The translations under genes and the position numbers were made by a program. The notes below the pieces were generated by a model. The model made no database searches. It was not told where the DNA came from and was given only the letters and a program-made list of their open reading frames with translations. A DNA stretch of 64,000 bases from Serilophus lunatus (Eukaryota > Chordata > Aves > Passeriformes > Eurylaimidae). The stretch is taken from assembly GCA_013399895.1 (NCBI GenBank), contig VXBA01002632.1:95778-159777 (forward strand). Reading direction: 5' to 3'. Shown piece after piece: positions 25,139-38,415 of this stretch. Position 1 is the first letter of the stretch, and each line of letters opens with the position of its first letter.

Positions 25139-27243
25139 GTAAATGCAGAAGTAGTGGAATAATCAATGATTATTTGGTTGCATATTCTGAATTAGGATCA
25201 TGCCCATCAGGATATCAAAAATGAGCTGAAGTTATCCACAAAAAAATCCTGCTTTCCTGCTATCTCCCAGCAACTTGCTTGCCATGAGGAATGCCTCTAT
25301 AGAAACCATCAAAAGTAAAGGTTAGTAAAATTCAGGCCACAGGACTGATAGAAATACCTGAAAGATGAGGAAGCACTGCATCTTTTATATAAGTTTTATA
25401 TTTACATTTGTATTTATATTTATATTTTTATATGTATATATGTATGAAAATCCTTCAACATATATATTTATACACACACAGGCATATATGTATAACCTCC
25501 TTAGCTGTCCATGACACATGAATTCTTGTAAACTGGTATTTTTGCCTGGAAATTCTGTTAAGCTTAATGTAATATTAAAAACAATTTTGAGATGTTTCAT
25601 TCTAACTATTTCACAGCTGAAGAAAAATAACATTTACAAACAAAAATATTATTTACTACTGACCTTAGCTGGCTACCTCTACTGAGTAAATTCAGAATGA
25701 TGACACTTTAGCACATATATAAATGCTTTATAAGATGAGCATCATGAATGCAGAGATGATCGATTTGCAGTGTACATGGTGTTACTCCATGTACTCTTTA
25801 TTAGAATAATTCAGCTTGACCGTAACCAGTATTTTCCAGTTTTCAGCACAGAAGATATGTGCAAGTTTTCAAAGTGAAGCTTGAAATTGTAGGTTGGAAG
25901 CAGATAAATAAAGGACTATCTAGGGAAAGACTCTGGTTTTAGGATTACATACTCTCATCCTATGTCACAAGTAAATTAAAAAACTGGTATGGAATGGGCA
26001 GAGTTTGGGATAAGCCGTTTGAAGGAGAGGATGGTATTTGCATAAGGGAGGAAGCCAAGGAGAATAGAATAATGGATCAGAGATGTGACCTGGAAGCTTG
26101 CTAGATGAGTAGAAGAAGCAATAGGCAATTTATGGGATAATATACCGAATGGAATAACTTGAAAGAAAGAAAAGAGGGCTGTTTGGGGCAAAAAGACTAC
26201 ATGGTGACAAGGGCATGAAGCCAGACATTGACTGTAACTGTAAAATAGGATGAGGAACCATTGACAGAAACGCAAAAAATATGAAAAGGACAAGCGAGAA
26301 GGATGGGACAAAAGGGATCACACTTCAAGGAAAGGTGAGACAATTTCTCTCTATACCTCATTTCCAAATTGACAAGAAAACAGCGTGGAAACTCTTTGAG
26401 TCATATCATGCCACCACAAACATTCTCAAGAAGCAAGTCTGGCTCTAGTGCTGTTCCAAATAATCTGTTACTGACCGATTCTTACTAACGACTGTATCTT
26501 AGATGCAATAAATGTAGAAATTCTGTCCTGCTGAGCAGTGTTTTGTTATAGTAGCAAGGACAGAATGCAAATAAATAATTACTTTGTGTGAGACAGTAAA
26601 AATTACATTGACCAAACTTCAAAGCTGGCACCCGAAAGCTACAGAAGCCAGACTGAAGTACTTAGCCAGGCTAAGTAATTTTTTTTTTTCTAATTCAGAA
26701 ACACTAATGCTAATTGAATTCAGATGCAAACAGATATGTATGGATAGTAGAAGAGGGGACAGGCTGCCTAGGAGGATGACAAGACGCCTCACGTGCACCT
26801 GTAGCAATGCAGTTTGAATGGCCTTCAGTTGGAACTGGAAATAGAATGATCTTCTTAGGTATATCAGGAGACTAAGCCCACTAAAGAATGTGGAGAGTCA
26901 CTAAAGTGATATGTAATGTGGAAAAATCCAAGAATTCCACTGGGTCTGAAGATGGTGGATTCTGCTTTTAGCTCTCTCACATTTCTTGTGACAGAGTTCA
27001 AGAGAAAGAAACAAAATCTTCAATAGAGGATTGCAAGTTGTGACTACTCTGTAAATTGAGCCGTATGATGTGCATCCAGCAGTGCCGAGGCAGATTCCCA
27101 ATGTCATTGTAATGTCATTTGCCATCATTATGGAGAAATTCTTGCTTTAAGTAAAGACAAATGTTACATGCACTTTTAAGGCAGAAAGGCAAAACCAAGG
27201 AATGGCAGGTGATAAAATCTTTGTCGTGGAAAGACTCTTGATA

Positions 27244-27862
27244 AATCACAGAATATGCCTAGATGTAAAGGAACCACAAAGATCATTGAATCCAACTCCT
27301 TACTCTGCACAGCACCATCTCCAAGAGTCACACCCTGTTCCTGAGAGTATTGTCCAAATGCTTCTTGAACTATGTTAGGCTTGGTGCTGTGACCATTTCC
27401 TGGGGAGTCTGGTCCAGTGCTCAGTAATTCTCTGGATCAAGAACCTTTTTCTAATATCCAACTTGATTCCAAGATCTCACTGGACAATCTGTTCCAGTGC
27501 TCAGTCACTCGCACAGTAAAGAAGTTCTTCCTCATGTTCTGGGGAAACTTTCTGTTCATCGGTTTCTGCCCATTGCCTCTTCTCCTGTTGGTCAGTACCA
27601 CCAAGTACTTGGCTCCACTCTCTTGAAACCTTCCCTTCAGATACTTATACATATTGATGAAGTTCCTTCTCAGTTGTCTCTTCTCAAGGCTGAAGCCCAG
27701 CATTTTACCCCAGCTGTCTTACACTTTCCTTCTAAGATAGATAGATGCTCCAGCTCCCTAATCATCTTTATAGCCCTCAGATGGATTCACTCCAGGAGGT
27801 CCATGCTACTCTTGTACTGAGGAGCCTAAAACTAGATAGTGGTCTAGGTGAGGCCTTCCTAG
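27244..27862 (-). mobile_element. CR1 LINE 3' fragment with internal duplication
   Basis: Reverse-complement CR1: a terminal AATCACAGAAT, then ATCATTGAATCCAACTCC, the 3' UTR, and the ORF2 C-terminus up to the GAGGAGCCTAAAACTAGAT region near 27862. On the minus strand the degraded frame still reads LGFSLEKRQLRRNFINMYKY and NFFTVRVTEHWNRLSSE. Around 27405-27510 the segment around TCCAGTGCTCAGT occurs twice, 80 bp apart, each followed by a version of the sequence that should occur once in the element. It is a diverged copy, more so than the 17.35-kb one, and 5' truncated. Confidence 0.93.
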
Positions 27863-30800
27863 AAAGTACTGTTAAAGGTTCAAAATGTAACTGTTCAGAT
27901 ACTGAACATTTAATTCTGAACTGTGAAGAGGTATATTTGGTGCACATAAGAAGCTGCATGTGTGAGGGTTTTAAGGCAATATAAAGTAAAAAATACAGTT
28001 TTCAACCCAGCTCGTGTTTTTGTGTTCCAAACATAGACCATATTTGCATCAATCTACCTTCCTGGAGAACAGGTAATGATGAGCTACATCCAGTATAGCT
28101 CCAGAGCTGGGAGCAAAATAGTGATTTACAACTGTATGAGAGTCAAGTAGTCCTGAATAAGAAGATTGCAGCTTAATTCAACCTTAACGCTATCTTAACT
28201 CAGGCAAAATGCTGCTCAGATTTTAGACGGTGTCTATGTCATGTTGCCATACTACATATGTGTTGTCCCTATTAGAGGAAGGCTACACCAGTCATGGAAC
28301 TTTCTATGAATTTTTACTGCAGCCAGATGGAATGATTTTTTTTCTGATTTCCAGGAAAAGATTTAGTGATTTAGTGGATAAGCCAATAGAAAACTGTGTC
28401 CTAAACTACAGGAGAAATATGCATGTGCTTGATTTTTTTTTTTCAGTAGGAAAGATATATAGGATGAATTCCTTTAATTTCAAGCCTGTGAATACCAAAA
28501 TCAGAACTGTAATTGTAGGTAATAAATTTGTGCTTATTTCTGGGGCATATAATTGATAACTAAAAGTAGAGCTAGTGATTTATCTGGAAGGTGTCATGCT
28601 AAAACTATTACATTTTTTGAGAAATTTCAGGTTTCATTTTTTCCTAGTGCAATAGAGAAGAGAATGAACATAATTTAAACATAAAAAGCATCACAATGTA
28701 CTTAGAACGACTGGATTGCTAAACACAGTGTGAAATAAGATGAAATATTAACATGGAATATGAAATACTCTTGCCCATAATATAGCTAATAACCACAAAA
28801 ATGGTCTTCTGGTGGGTGAGACTTTCTCTGATTGCAGTGTTTTGTTATACCCACACAGGATAAGAAATAGAATTCTCAAAAATATTTCATGAGAAAAAAA
28901 TCAACTTCAGAAAATAGCAAACTTGTATTTTTCCAATAATTTTCAAACATTTCAGTTTAATTTTGGACATTTAAAGGCATATTTTAATGGAATTCACACA
29001 TTAAAATAGGTATTTTATATTTTCAAAAATAACAGAAGAAAATACTTTCAAAACCTCTTTTAACACAGTAATATATGTATATTTGTTTATTTTGGTGGGG
29101 ATTTTTTGGTGGGTTTTTAGTTGATTTTTTTTGTATTTTTTTTTAATGATACCAAGAGTTTCCAGAAAGAAGATTTTCGTTTGAAGAATGAATGCTTTTC
29201 AACACAACTACCAACCTACTCTGGTTATTTAAAAAAAAAATCTTTTTCTGCTTTTTTCTACTACTGCTAGCAATAGAGCTAGTGAAGAGAGGAGGGAGAC
29301 CAGGGGGACAAGGTGTCTATCATCTTTGCCTTCTATGGTGGATTTTAATCTTTGAATAACATTGGGCATCAGCTGTAACATATATGAATTAATCACCTTA
29401 TTCATATGGCTGTTTACTTTTATCATACCTCTAAAGGAAATTAAATGAATTTGACCTGTTTCAGCATTTACAGCTGTGTTCTTCAAGAAATTTATTGCGA
29501 GTTCCAATGTTCAACACAGTTACATTTTGTTTCAGGTGTTTAGTTTGTTCTTTTTGTAGACAGAGACACCAGCAAATTTGTCTGAAAGAAAGTTGTAAAT
29601 TTACTATTACTTTGGGTTCTAAAACCATTTTGTGTATTTTTACATATGGACCACGAAAATACAATTTTCACTGACAGATGACAAGTTTGGTTTGGAAAAT
29701 AAACTCCTTTTTTCTTAACTCTAACATTTCCAAAACCAAAAAGGGAAATGCAGTTGCTCTCTCATCTTTGATGATAGTGGAAAGGAAATTTGGAATTATA
29801 ATCTCTGGTGTGACCAGCTCTGTATGTAAATTAATGAAGAGAACAAAGAAGGTATGAACTAATCTTACTTTGTAGCCTAGCATGCAGTCATCATGGAGAT
29901 GATCCCATTTGTACTTATAATAAAAGAGATAGTCACAATGCAAATTCCTTAAAAGAAAATGAAACCTTCTCCATATTCTTATTTGCCACTGTTATAATTT
30001 TGTTAGATTTCCTCCTTTCAGAATAGTCCATGGTAAACTATCAGAAAATGAGTAAAGACAATGCCTAAATTTCATGCATACTTGCATAGACCAAAGACAT
30101 TATCATTGTGATACAGAATGGGATTGGAAAAATATGCAGCCCTTGGAAATGGATTAAATGAACATACATTTTGTAATGAGTGACTGTAATGAAAGTCAAA
30201 TGAATTATAATAAAATATAGAGTTTTAAAAAAAGAAAACTACTCAATGCATAATGTTGCTAAGAAAACATTAACAGTTTTTCACTGCACGCTATTGTCAA
30301 AGTAAATAACTACCAAAGACAAACTTACAAAGTGGTTTTAACTCTAATGTGATGCAGAAAGTCAGTCATTTAATTTGTTAATTAGTATTATGCCAGAAAC
30401 TATCTATTCAATATGAAGCAAATATGTTTACAATCTTATCTGCCATCTGTTTAATAGATGGGAGAATACTTAGAGCTGGGACTCTCAAAAAGGGCTGTTG
30501 AAAATTTGTTTTACAATTAGTGGAGCAGATTTTTTAATTCTAAAGGAGTTTTTCATGCTCAGGAAGCACCTCTATGAAGGAAAATGCATCACAATGCTGC
30601 TGTTCAAGATTAGTGATTGCTTATATCTGCTGCTAGCAGATGCTTCCAAAATGTAGAAGTAAATGTATATTTTAAGATATATACACATATATATTTTAAA
30701 ATAAGAAAAAAGAAAACTATAATGCATCATTCTATCCATAAAATTAAAGCAGGTTTTGGGAGGAGGTTTTTGAGATCAATTTTCATGGCAGCACAATATA

Positions 30801-32809
30801 TAGGTCCGTGTACTTACAGCATTCTCGATCTCTTTCTGTAATCAGCAATTTTCTTACAAGGAAGCCCAAAATTATGCAGTACACTAGCCATTAAAGTGAA
30901 TTCTCAAGGTGCTTTTTAAACTGCATATTAAGAATGGATACTAAATCATCATTCGGAAGGTGGATGAAAATAGAAGCTTAAACAATTAAGCATTCTTTTT
31001 AGGATTACAATTCCATTATTTGCCCTGTTTTAATGTGTTTTATTTTTGAGGAAGGCTATGTTATTGTCTAATACTGACTAATATTACTGTTGTTACTTAT
31101 TAGAAGACAAATTTAGCCTAGACAGAAAGCTTTCCTTTTTCTGAAAGTTATTTTTTTCCTGTTTATTTTTTGAAGATCAAAAATAAGACTAGAGTAAAAT
31201 CTTAACATTGATTTTTAAACATAGATTTTGTAAATTTTATCATTTTAATTTCAGTGACCTGATAGGACTGTCTTTTTAGATCTAATTGATTTTACTGAGT
31301 ATGAAGGAAACATCTATTTGACATCTAAGTTGAGAAACATATTTTTAATGGAATGATAAACTATGATCCAAATGCTTTCATATCTCACAGGAAACTTGAA
31401 GCCTGCATAAATAATGCATGATGCTTACAAAGTAGTAAAACAAAACCATTAAAATTTTCAAAGCAAAAATGTGGTTCTTACAAGAATGGAGAATGTTTTC
31501 AAAAAGCATTCCTGAAAATTGTTTCTATTTCCTTATCAATATAAGTGATTTTGCTAACTTTCTTTACCTACCTACTGAGAGAGATAAACTTTCCATTCAG
31601 GATTTATTTGCACTGCCTTGTATACACCTGTAAGATCGATAAATTTTTATGCACTCATGTTTCAACAGGTGAGATGACACCAGAAAGAATTGTGAAGATT
31701 TTGTGCATTTTTTGTCTCCTGTAGGACAGCAAAACACTTGAGATCTGAGCCTTAAGTCTTAGCTTTGCGTACCACAAGATACACCCACACTGAAGAAGTA
31801 TGGTGCAGTGATGTGTTTCTGTTTCCTCTTCACTTTCAGGCAGCAGGTTACAGCATTTCCTTTAAAACTGATCTCTCAGCATAGCATTACTTTCAAAAGG
31901 GCATTCTGAATTTTAAAGCTGTTATCGGTTTTTACATAAGTGTTGTACAGGATTGTACAGAGCTGACCTTTTAAGCTACCTATCCTGAAGCAGCTTGGTG
32001 AGGGGAGGACAAGGAGAAATGCTTTTCTGAGTCCTGGGACCCCTCTATGTAAACAACGTCCTTTGTAGCATGCCCAACTTACTCTTTTGTCATTTTTTGT
32101 GATACCCTTATGTAATGAGAGAAGAATTAGGTGGGGGGATCTAGCTAGTTTCGTGTAATAGGATTTCAACCCTAGTGCTTCCACAGTGGTGAATGTTTAA
32201 CCCCAAGAATATCTGCAGTTGCTAAATATATGTATTTTTAGAAAATGAAACAACAGTAACTGGTTAGGTCAGGAACTCGCATCTGTGATTTGGCTGCAAA
32301 GACTTTACTAAGCACACTCCATTCTACCTTTCCTCCCTTACCCTTCTCCCCCCAAATTAATTGCATTTCCAGCTAACAAGGTTTAGTTACACAGGCACCT
32401 GACTCCTTCAAACATTTTGGACACAATACAGAAGTCCAGTAGTAGACATTACAGGATTAAATCCATTGTAACATGCTAAAAATCAATTCATCTGTTCCTA
32501 ATAGTGTTTCAATAGTATCCTAGTAACCTTTTCTGTCAAGCTTCATATGGTCTGTATTTGCAAACACTATTAAAAAAGGCCTTCTTGCATTCAAAAAAAA
32601 GGCTAAATCTCTTCACAGAGCTGCTGGAGAGGTGCAGACTCCAATGTGGGCAAGTGTATTTGCCAACATGCCATATGGGAGCCATGGTTGGGACTTTTTT
32701 TTTTCTAGAATAATTAAATGTTGATGGCAGAGTTCAAATGGATCATTAAAATTCAAAAGTGTAAGAAACAGATTTTTTCTTATGTTGCTGAACGCTCCAG
32801 AGGGCTGAA

Positions 32810-33010
32810 TAGCTAGCAGAAGTGAGGCAGGCTGCAGCAGTGATCAGCGTGTGCTGTGATGGTACTAATTTGATCATAATATAGTCATCTCTGAAGATTA
32901 CAGCTATTCAATTAAATATTCTAATTAACCTGAAGTATTAGGCAAATGATACTAATTACAAATATTCTCCTGAGATTCACAGCAATGAAAATCCCACTTG
33001 CAACTGATAC
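32810..33010. promoter_or_regulatory. Candidate conserved non-coding element
   Basis: Dense TAAT and ATTA cores in ordered, non-repetitive sequence (GTACTAATTTGATCATAAT, ATTCAATTAAATATTCTAAT, ATGATACTAATTACAAATAT) preceded by a more GC-rich run with GTGATCAGCGTGTGCTGTGA. This resembles homeodomain-bound enhancers. Evidence is composition and motif density only. Confidence 0.13.
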
Positions 33011-35190
33011 TTCTAGCCAATGTTTCGTAACACAATGTCCTATATCATAGGCTTTCAGAATATTAAAATGCAGTTAATTTGCCTAAACCTCATTTGTTTA
33101 ATGGCATTAGCATTTTGTTTGAAATTGTAATAAACGTACATCCCGCTTTCAAGTAAAATTTAAAATGAGTGTACTCTTGGGGTAACTTAAGATTCCTGTT
33201 TACAGACCTAGCACTTTATTCAGTAAGCGGAACAGTTTGAGCTTAACTTTCAGCCATTAAACATATTGAAATTGTTTAAAAATGCTAATAATTTGTCTTT
33301 TCAAATCAGAAAAAAAAAAGATATTTTGCAGTAAAATTTCATGATGTTACCCATGTGACCAGTTTCCTACTGTGAGGGCCCCAATGCTTGAACTTGCCTA
33401 ATTTTTAGTAGGATGTTTGTCTTTTGTAGGTTGTTAGTTTCTGCTTGTTTTTTTTAACTCTCTCTCTAGACAAAGCCTTCTTTTTTCATTTTCTGCCTTT
33501 CTCTCTGTGCTCCCTTTCACACTGCATATGGACTCCAGGTTGTGGGTTCAGTGCCCTTTGGGGCTCTGATTCCTGCATGGTGCTCCTGCACATCTTGCAC
33601 TCAGGTGCTCCGCTGAAGTCACTTGCAGGGACAGCCCAGCTACTTCACCTATTACTGCACTGAGAACATAACCTGGTTGTCTACATGAATTAGACAGAAT
33701 ATTGCTTGGAAGATACAGCACAAGGCAGATCAGTTGGCAAAAAACCCACCAGGGGCTCCTGACCATCTTTCTCAGTGAGTTTTGTTTACCTGTTTGTTTG
33801 TTTTGTAATGGTGTAAAGGGGGAAAACAGAAATTACACACCAACATAAATGGCTTTTTCTAAAATATCAGGAAAAACCAGTTATAGAAACAGAACAGGTA
33901 GCAAGTTTCAAGTACTCTTCAATGCCCATCATCCTGTTAGAAGGCTAATGGCACAGGAATACTTCTGGTTTTCCACTTGTTGCCTGTTGATTCTATATGA
34001 ATATAGCCTTTAAAGACATAGGCAAAAGCCCTTCCTAGTTTTAGGGTAATTTGTTTATATTATATTTTGCTATTATATTGGGTTATCAAGTCAATACTGT
34101 TGCAAAACTTTATAAAAGTTATAATGTTATATGGCTAATGTCTTTCTGGGAATATATTCCCGTTCCTCAGATCCTCAGGTACTTGTCTGAAAGAAAATAA
34201 AAATGCTAATCCTGTTCCTGGTATCTCAATGTGTGAGCAACTGCTAAGGGTTAAAAACAAGCAAAGAAACAAACAAAAAGATTTCCAGAATTCCAGATGT
34301 AGAAACATCATACTGTCAAACTGCATCAGTACAAAAAAAGCTAAAGCAAATACAGCATGAGAGACTATAATTTTTATGTTGTAATTGGCCGAAGTGTAGT
34401 TCAGTGTTTGTATTCAAAAATCTGAAAAAATTTGCAGCAGAGTAGAGCTTTTCCTGACAATTTCCAAAATATAAAGAAATACAAGTATTACATTTCCTCA
34501 GATCTCAGGAAATTTAGAGCAATTTGCATCTGAAACACACTGAAATCGTTGGACCTAAACTTGAAGAAGAGGGAGACTGCAGAGATGGCACCATGCTGCC
34601 ATATGATCTTTTCACAGAGCAGGAAGGAGACACAAGGGAGCATGCAGTAAACTCGGGACAAAAGAAAAATCCTGGGCAGACTGTGTGCAGCCTTTGAGAG
34701 ACATGTAAGGACCAGGGGTTTTGTTTGTTTGCCCAATTTTGATGCTTTTCTTTGGTTGCTTACTTTTAACCCTTTTATAGCTATTTTTCCTTTAACGCTA
34801 TTAGAGCTTGTTGAAATGTATAAATGTCCCTCCCTTTCCTCCCAGAGTTAAGTAGAGGGCTTATAACACTTTATTCTGCCTTGGAATCATCTGATAGTTA
34901 GCAACTCACCTTATGTCAAGCCCATACTTTAGGGTGCTCTATGATGTTGGAAGAGGATATGAAATACATTTAACCAATCTATATTAATTCAGATCCATGT
35001 CTGTATAGCAGAGATCTGTCATTAGGAGCACATTGCACTGAATTTAAGAAAGTTTTGGAGTAGCATGCAGATATGTAGAAAAAGGAGACAAGAATCAAGT
35101 AGAGTATTATGTTTTCATTTTTTTCCCTTTTTTAGTATGCTGTGGAGAACCAGACACATTCCGTGACATGGAATAGCAGCAAAAAGAAGG

Positions 35191-35203
35191 GTGCGACTCG
35201 CAC
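35191..35203. repeat. CpG-containing perfect palindrome
   Basis: GTGCGA and TCGCAC flank a single C, and a further CG follows at once (CACGGGG). Four CpG sites, counting the GCG and CGC ones once each, fall within about 20 bp in otherwise CpG-depleted DNA. It could be a binding site for a dimeric factor or simply chance. Confidence 0.5.
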
Positions 35204-38077
35204 GGGGTGAAGCATGGCACAGCAAGTACAGCTGACTTCTCACTGAGGCTGCTCAAACAGGACAGGGAATTTAAATGAAAATGAGGAGCCAGATCAGATT
35301 GAAGGAAAGGTGTTTACCTTGTTCAGATCCTCTCTTCTGCTGTTGTTCTCCGACCTCATTTAAATTCTCATCAAAACTATTGAGATGAACAAAACCAAAC
35401 AAGCAAATACAACAAGGCAACCAGCAAGGGGAAGCTAAGGAGAAACAAACAAATAAACAAAAAAAATTCCCAAATAAACAATAGAGGAGAAAGGCAGCAA
35501 AAGCAGGGAAAGAGGGAGAGGAGCTGCCACGTGTACAAGTATACCTTGTATAAAGTCCTGCAGAAACTAGCTGAAGCTCTCTAGAGAATCATTAATTTGC
35601 TCTGAAGAAATAAGCACATTCTACTGCAGTATTAGCTCCTGAATGAAATGCCCACGAATAAAATATAGTATACATATATGTTGTAAAGGAAAATATTTTC
35701 ACATTTACTTCTAGAGTAAGTGACCAAAATGACACAGTCTTTATTTATGCAGGGAGTTAATGCAGTGATCTGTAGGTGTATTCTTGTAGGGCAGTGTATC
35801 TACTGGAGTGATTTACTTTTGTAAAGGAAATGAATACACTAATGCAATAAAATTGTCATGTACTGCATTGATCTCCTTGCTGCAAAGCAAGTGAGGAGGA
35901 ACTGAAATTTATATTAAATTAATATAAAGGAATAATACGTGCCCAAGAGTTAATATTACAGAGTGAGGTATATATTTACAAAGGTAATAAATACAGTGAA
36001 ATTTTCCACTTTCATAAGGGGAGGACATTTTAAGGAATCATTTCCACATCCGTAGAAGAACTGAGAAGCATGGAAGGTCATGCTTTGTGAGGTAGGGAAT
36101 CTGACACAGTGCAGAAAGCACAAAAGAGTGAAACCAAATTATATTATTAATATTTTCTGACCACAAATTGTACATGACAAAGACATGTGTGGGCAGCTTG
36201 GTGGAATGACAGTCAGGGAAAGAAATGACATTGATAAAAAAATGAAGGGTTGGTGCAGCATGAAAGGGACATAAAGCAAACTCGAGGTGCTCCATGCACC
36301 CTTCTAGAACATTCGATCAACCACCAGTAAAGGTCATCACAATGGTTTCCTCTGTTCAGTTGGTGCAGATGCTGGGTTTTGCCCCATATTATTCACTGGA
36401 TAACCAAAAAATAAGTGTATACTATGAAAATGCATGGGTGATAACAGTTAAAATGAAGGCAGGATCTCAAACTGAATAAAACCAAGAGAAAAAAATGAGT
36501 CAATCTGGGAACTTACAGGTTTTCTACATATAGCCAAAGTCCTGCTTAGATCAGTGACCTAGATGATTAAGACATGTTATCAGACTGCCTGTATATTAAA
36601 TCAGTCTATAACAGTTGTTCTAAGGTAAGCTATAGAGGTGAAAGTCAGTTCTATATAGAATGTCTCAGCAATAAGCTTAAATTCTTCATTTGGCACAGAA
36701 TTTTGCTGTGTGGGATGAGGGTGGATATTATGGCCTGTACTTTGCAGAAGGTTGGGCCATTGTATATAATGGTCTGCCTTAGCCTTATAATCAGGTTAGA
36801 AGCAGTCCTTTCTTGATTCCAGTCAGAAGGGATGGATTTGGAGTAAAATGTATGAGATGAAAAGGAAGATCTCCACTGCTGAAACATTAATCCTTGCCTT
36901 TTTTCCTAACCCCATCAGAGTTCTTTCTAAGGAAGTGAGGGTAGTCATCAAATGCCCTTGCCCTCGTCATGTCTGGTTTTGTTGACTCAAAACAGGAGAA
37001 TAAGCAATGTGCCTGTCTGCAAGATTCTAAATGAGAAAGGTTGTAGACAGCAGCACCAGGCAAGGGCAGGGTTGGATGCATCTGATCTTCAGACTCACTC
37101 TAATGCTGAACAGGGAGAAGTCTTCAAAAAGACTTGGATTTTCTTCTTTTAGAGGTGGCCAGACTGCACTTTGTGGCTTTTGAGGCTCACCTTGAATTTG
37201 TCCTCTGAGCAGATAACTTTGGAGGAATATTTAAGTGGCAATCCTGATGATAATTCCTTCTGAAGTGTCCAAGGTCATCATCTCACCATCCATGAACGGA
37301 GACCAGAAAAGTGGTTGGTCTATTTTGCCCTTTATTGCTTCACAGTGCGATGTAGGTAGATTCCCAAACATTTTCCTTTTCATTCAAACCTCATTTGTTC
37401 ATTGCTGAAGGACATTGCTTTAGCCTTTGTGACTTCATTCCTTGTGCTCAGACAAGGATTTTGTGTACCTCCCAATAGTGGCCATCCTTGCTTCTCTCTT
37501 CTGTGCACTTCCTTTTGTGTCTGAGTTTGGAAGGAAGATCCTTGTCCATCCAGTCAGACCTAGCATTTTTTGTGCAACTTCTTATTTGTTGGGATGGGAA
37601 CCTCCTGAGCTTGGAGGAGCAGATCCTTGAATACTAACCAGATTTCTTGCCCCTTTTCCCTCCAGGGCCTTATCCCATGGGAGTACTCCAACAATATTTT
37701 TTAAGAGGCCAAAGTCTACTCTGCTCATATCCAGGATTGTACCCTCCTCCTCCTCTGTGACTTTGGATTTGTGGACTCCGCCATCTCATGTTCACTGCAG
37801 TCAAGACAGCCCTTGACCTTCACATCCCCTCATTTCTGGTGAGTAAGAGGTCCAGCAGAGCAGCTATCCTCATTGCCTCCTCTAATCATTTGGAAGAGGA
37901 ATTTATAATTGGTGCAATCCAGGACCCTCACAGACTGCTTATATTTTCCTGTGTTGTCCCTTCAGCAGATATCAGGATGATGGAAGTCCCCCGTGAGAAC
38001 CAGGGCCTGGGAACATGAGATTGCTCTTAACTATCTGTAGATGGACTGACCTTCTCATTCTTTCTGGTCAGGTGAGT

Positions 38078-38274
38078 TAAAGAATACATTCAGTGCAGGT
38101 AGCTCAGTGTGTAGCTGAAGTGCAAGCTGCAGGTGGATCTGTGGCAGGGCAAGAGCCTGGGCCTGGGCTTGAGCTTGAGCTTGAGGCAATGGGCTGCTGA
38201 CCCTTTGCATAACAAAATGTCTGAGGAACTATGGGACCAGAGAGGGGACTGGACACAGAGACACAGCAGAAGCT
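38078..38274. other. Non-CR1 insert inside the old CR1, with hexamer array
   Basis: CR1-like sequence is continuous on both sides (CTTTCTGGTCAGGTGA to the left, TAGCAGACACCCACTATGTC to the right), but the roughly 197 bp between do not resemble CR1. The insert is GC-richer than its surroundings and contains six hexamer units at 38153-38188 (GAGCCT, GGGCCT, GGGCTT, GAGCTT, GAGCTT, GAGGCA). I cannot assign it to a known element. It could be a small transposon, an expanded tandem repeat or filler DNA from break repair. Edges are approximate. Confidence 0.5.
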
Positions 38275-38415
38275 GATAGCAGACACCCACTATGTCACAT
38301 TGACCTGTCTGTCCTCTCTTTAATCCTGACCTATATACTCTCAATTGTCCTCCACTCCAAGCAGAGCTCCATGCACTCCAGCTGCTTTCTCATCTTAAGA
38401 GAGAGTACTTTTTCT

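Larger units (their letters stand above)
17855..27243. other. Gene-free stretch, no gene recognised
   Basis: No gene or classifiable repeat in about 9.4 kb. It contains an (ATAA)n run at 19729-19749, a candidate conserved block at 19190-19330, an 11-bp perfect inverted repeat at 22453-22507, A-rich DNA at 25098-25138 and an AT microsatellite-like patch at 25385-25460. The 141-codon open frame at 21765-22190 (+) shows no domain, no splice signals and an unremarkable composition, so I do not call it a gene. Confidence 0.55.
27863..37399. other. Gene-free stretch, no gene recognised
   Basis: About 9.5 kb without a recognisable gene or classifiable repeat. Notable small items are a direct repeat of TATATTTTAAGA type near 30668-30705, a homeodomain-core-rich block at 32810-33010, a GC-richer patch at 33500-33780, and a CpG palindrome at 35191-35203. 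Open frames at 29229-29943 (-), 31876-32184 (-) and 28230-28556 (+) have no domains and no convincing splice sites. The segment 36890-37399 next to the old CR1 may contain further decayed repeat that I cannot align by eye. Confidence 0.5.

Noticed and set aside
29229..29943. Three successive open frames on the minus strand
   Set aside because: They are in different frames, separated by stops, and have no domains or splice signals that would join them.
30818..30885. Minus-strand segment ending GCT|GTAAGT
   Set aside because: The donor is good, but acceptors (GGCTAG or GATTACAG) lack pyrimidine tracts, and two frames are open, so no frame is favoured.
38090..38344. Minus-strand open frames with SPGPG and KLKLKPRPR repeats
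   Set aside because: They are translations of the hexamer array and the CR1 remnant, not a gene.
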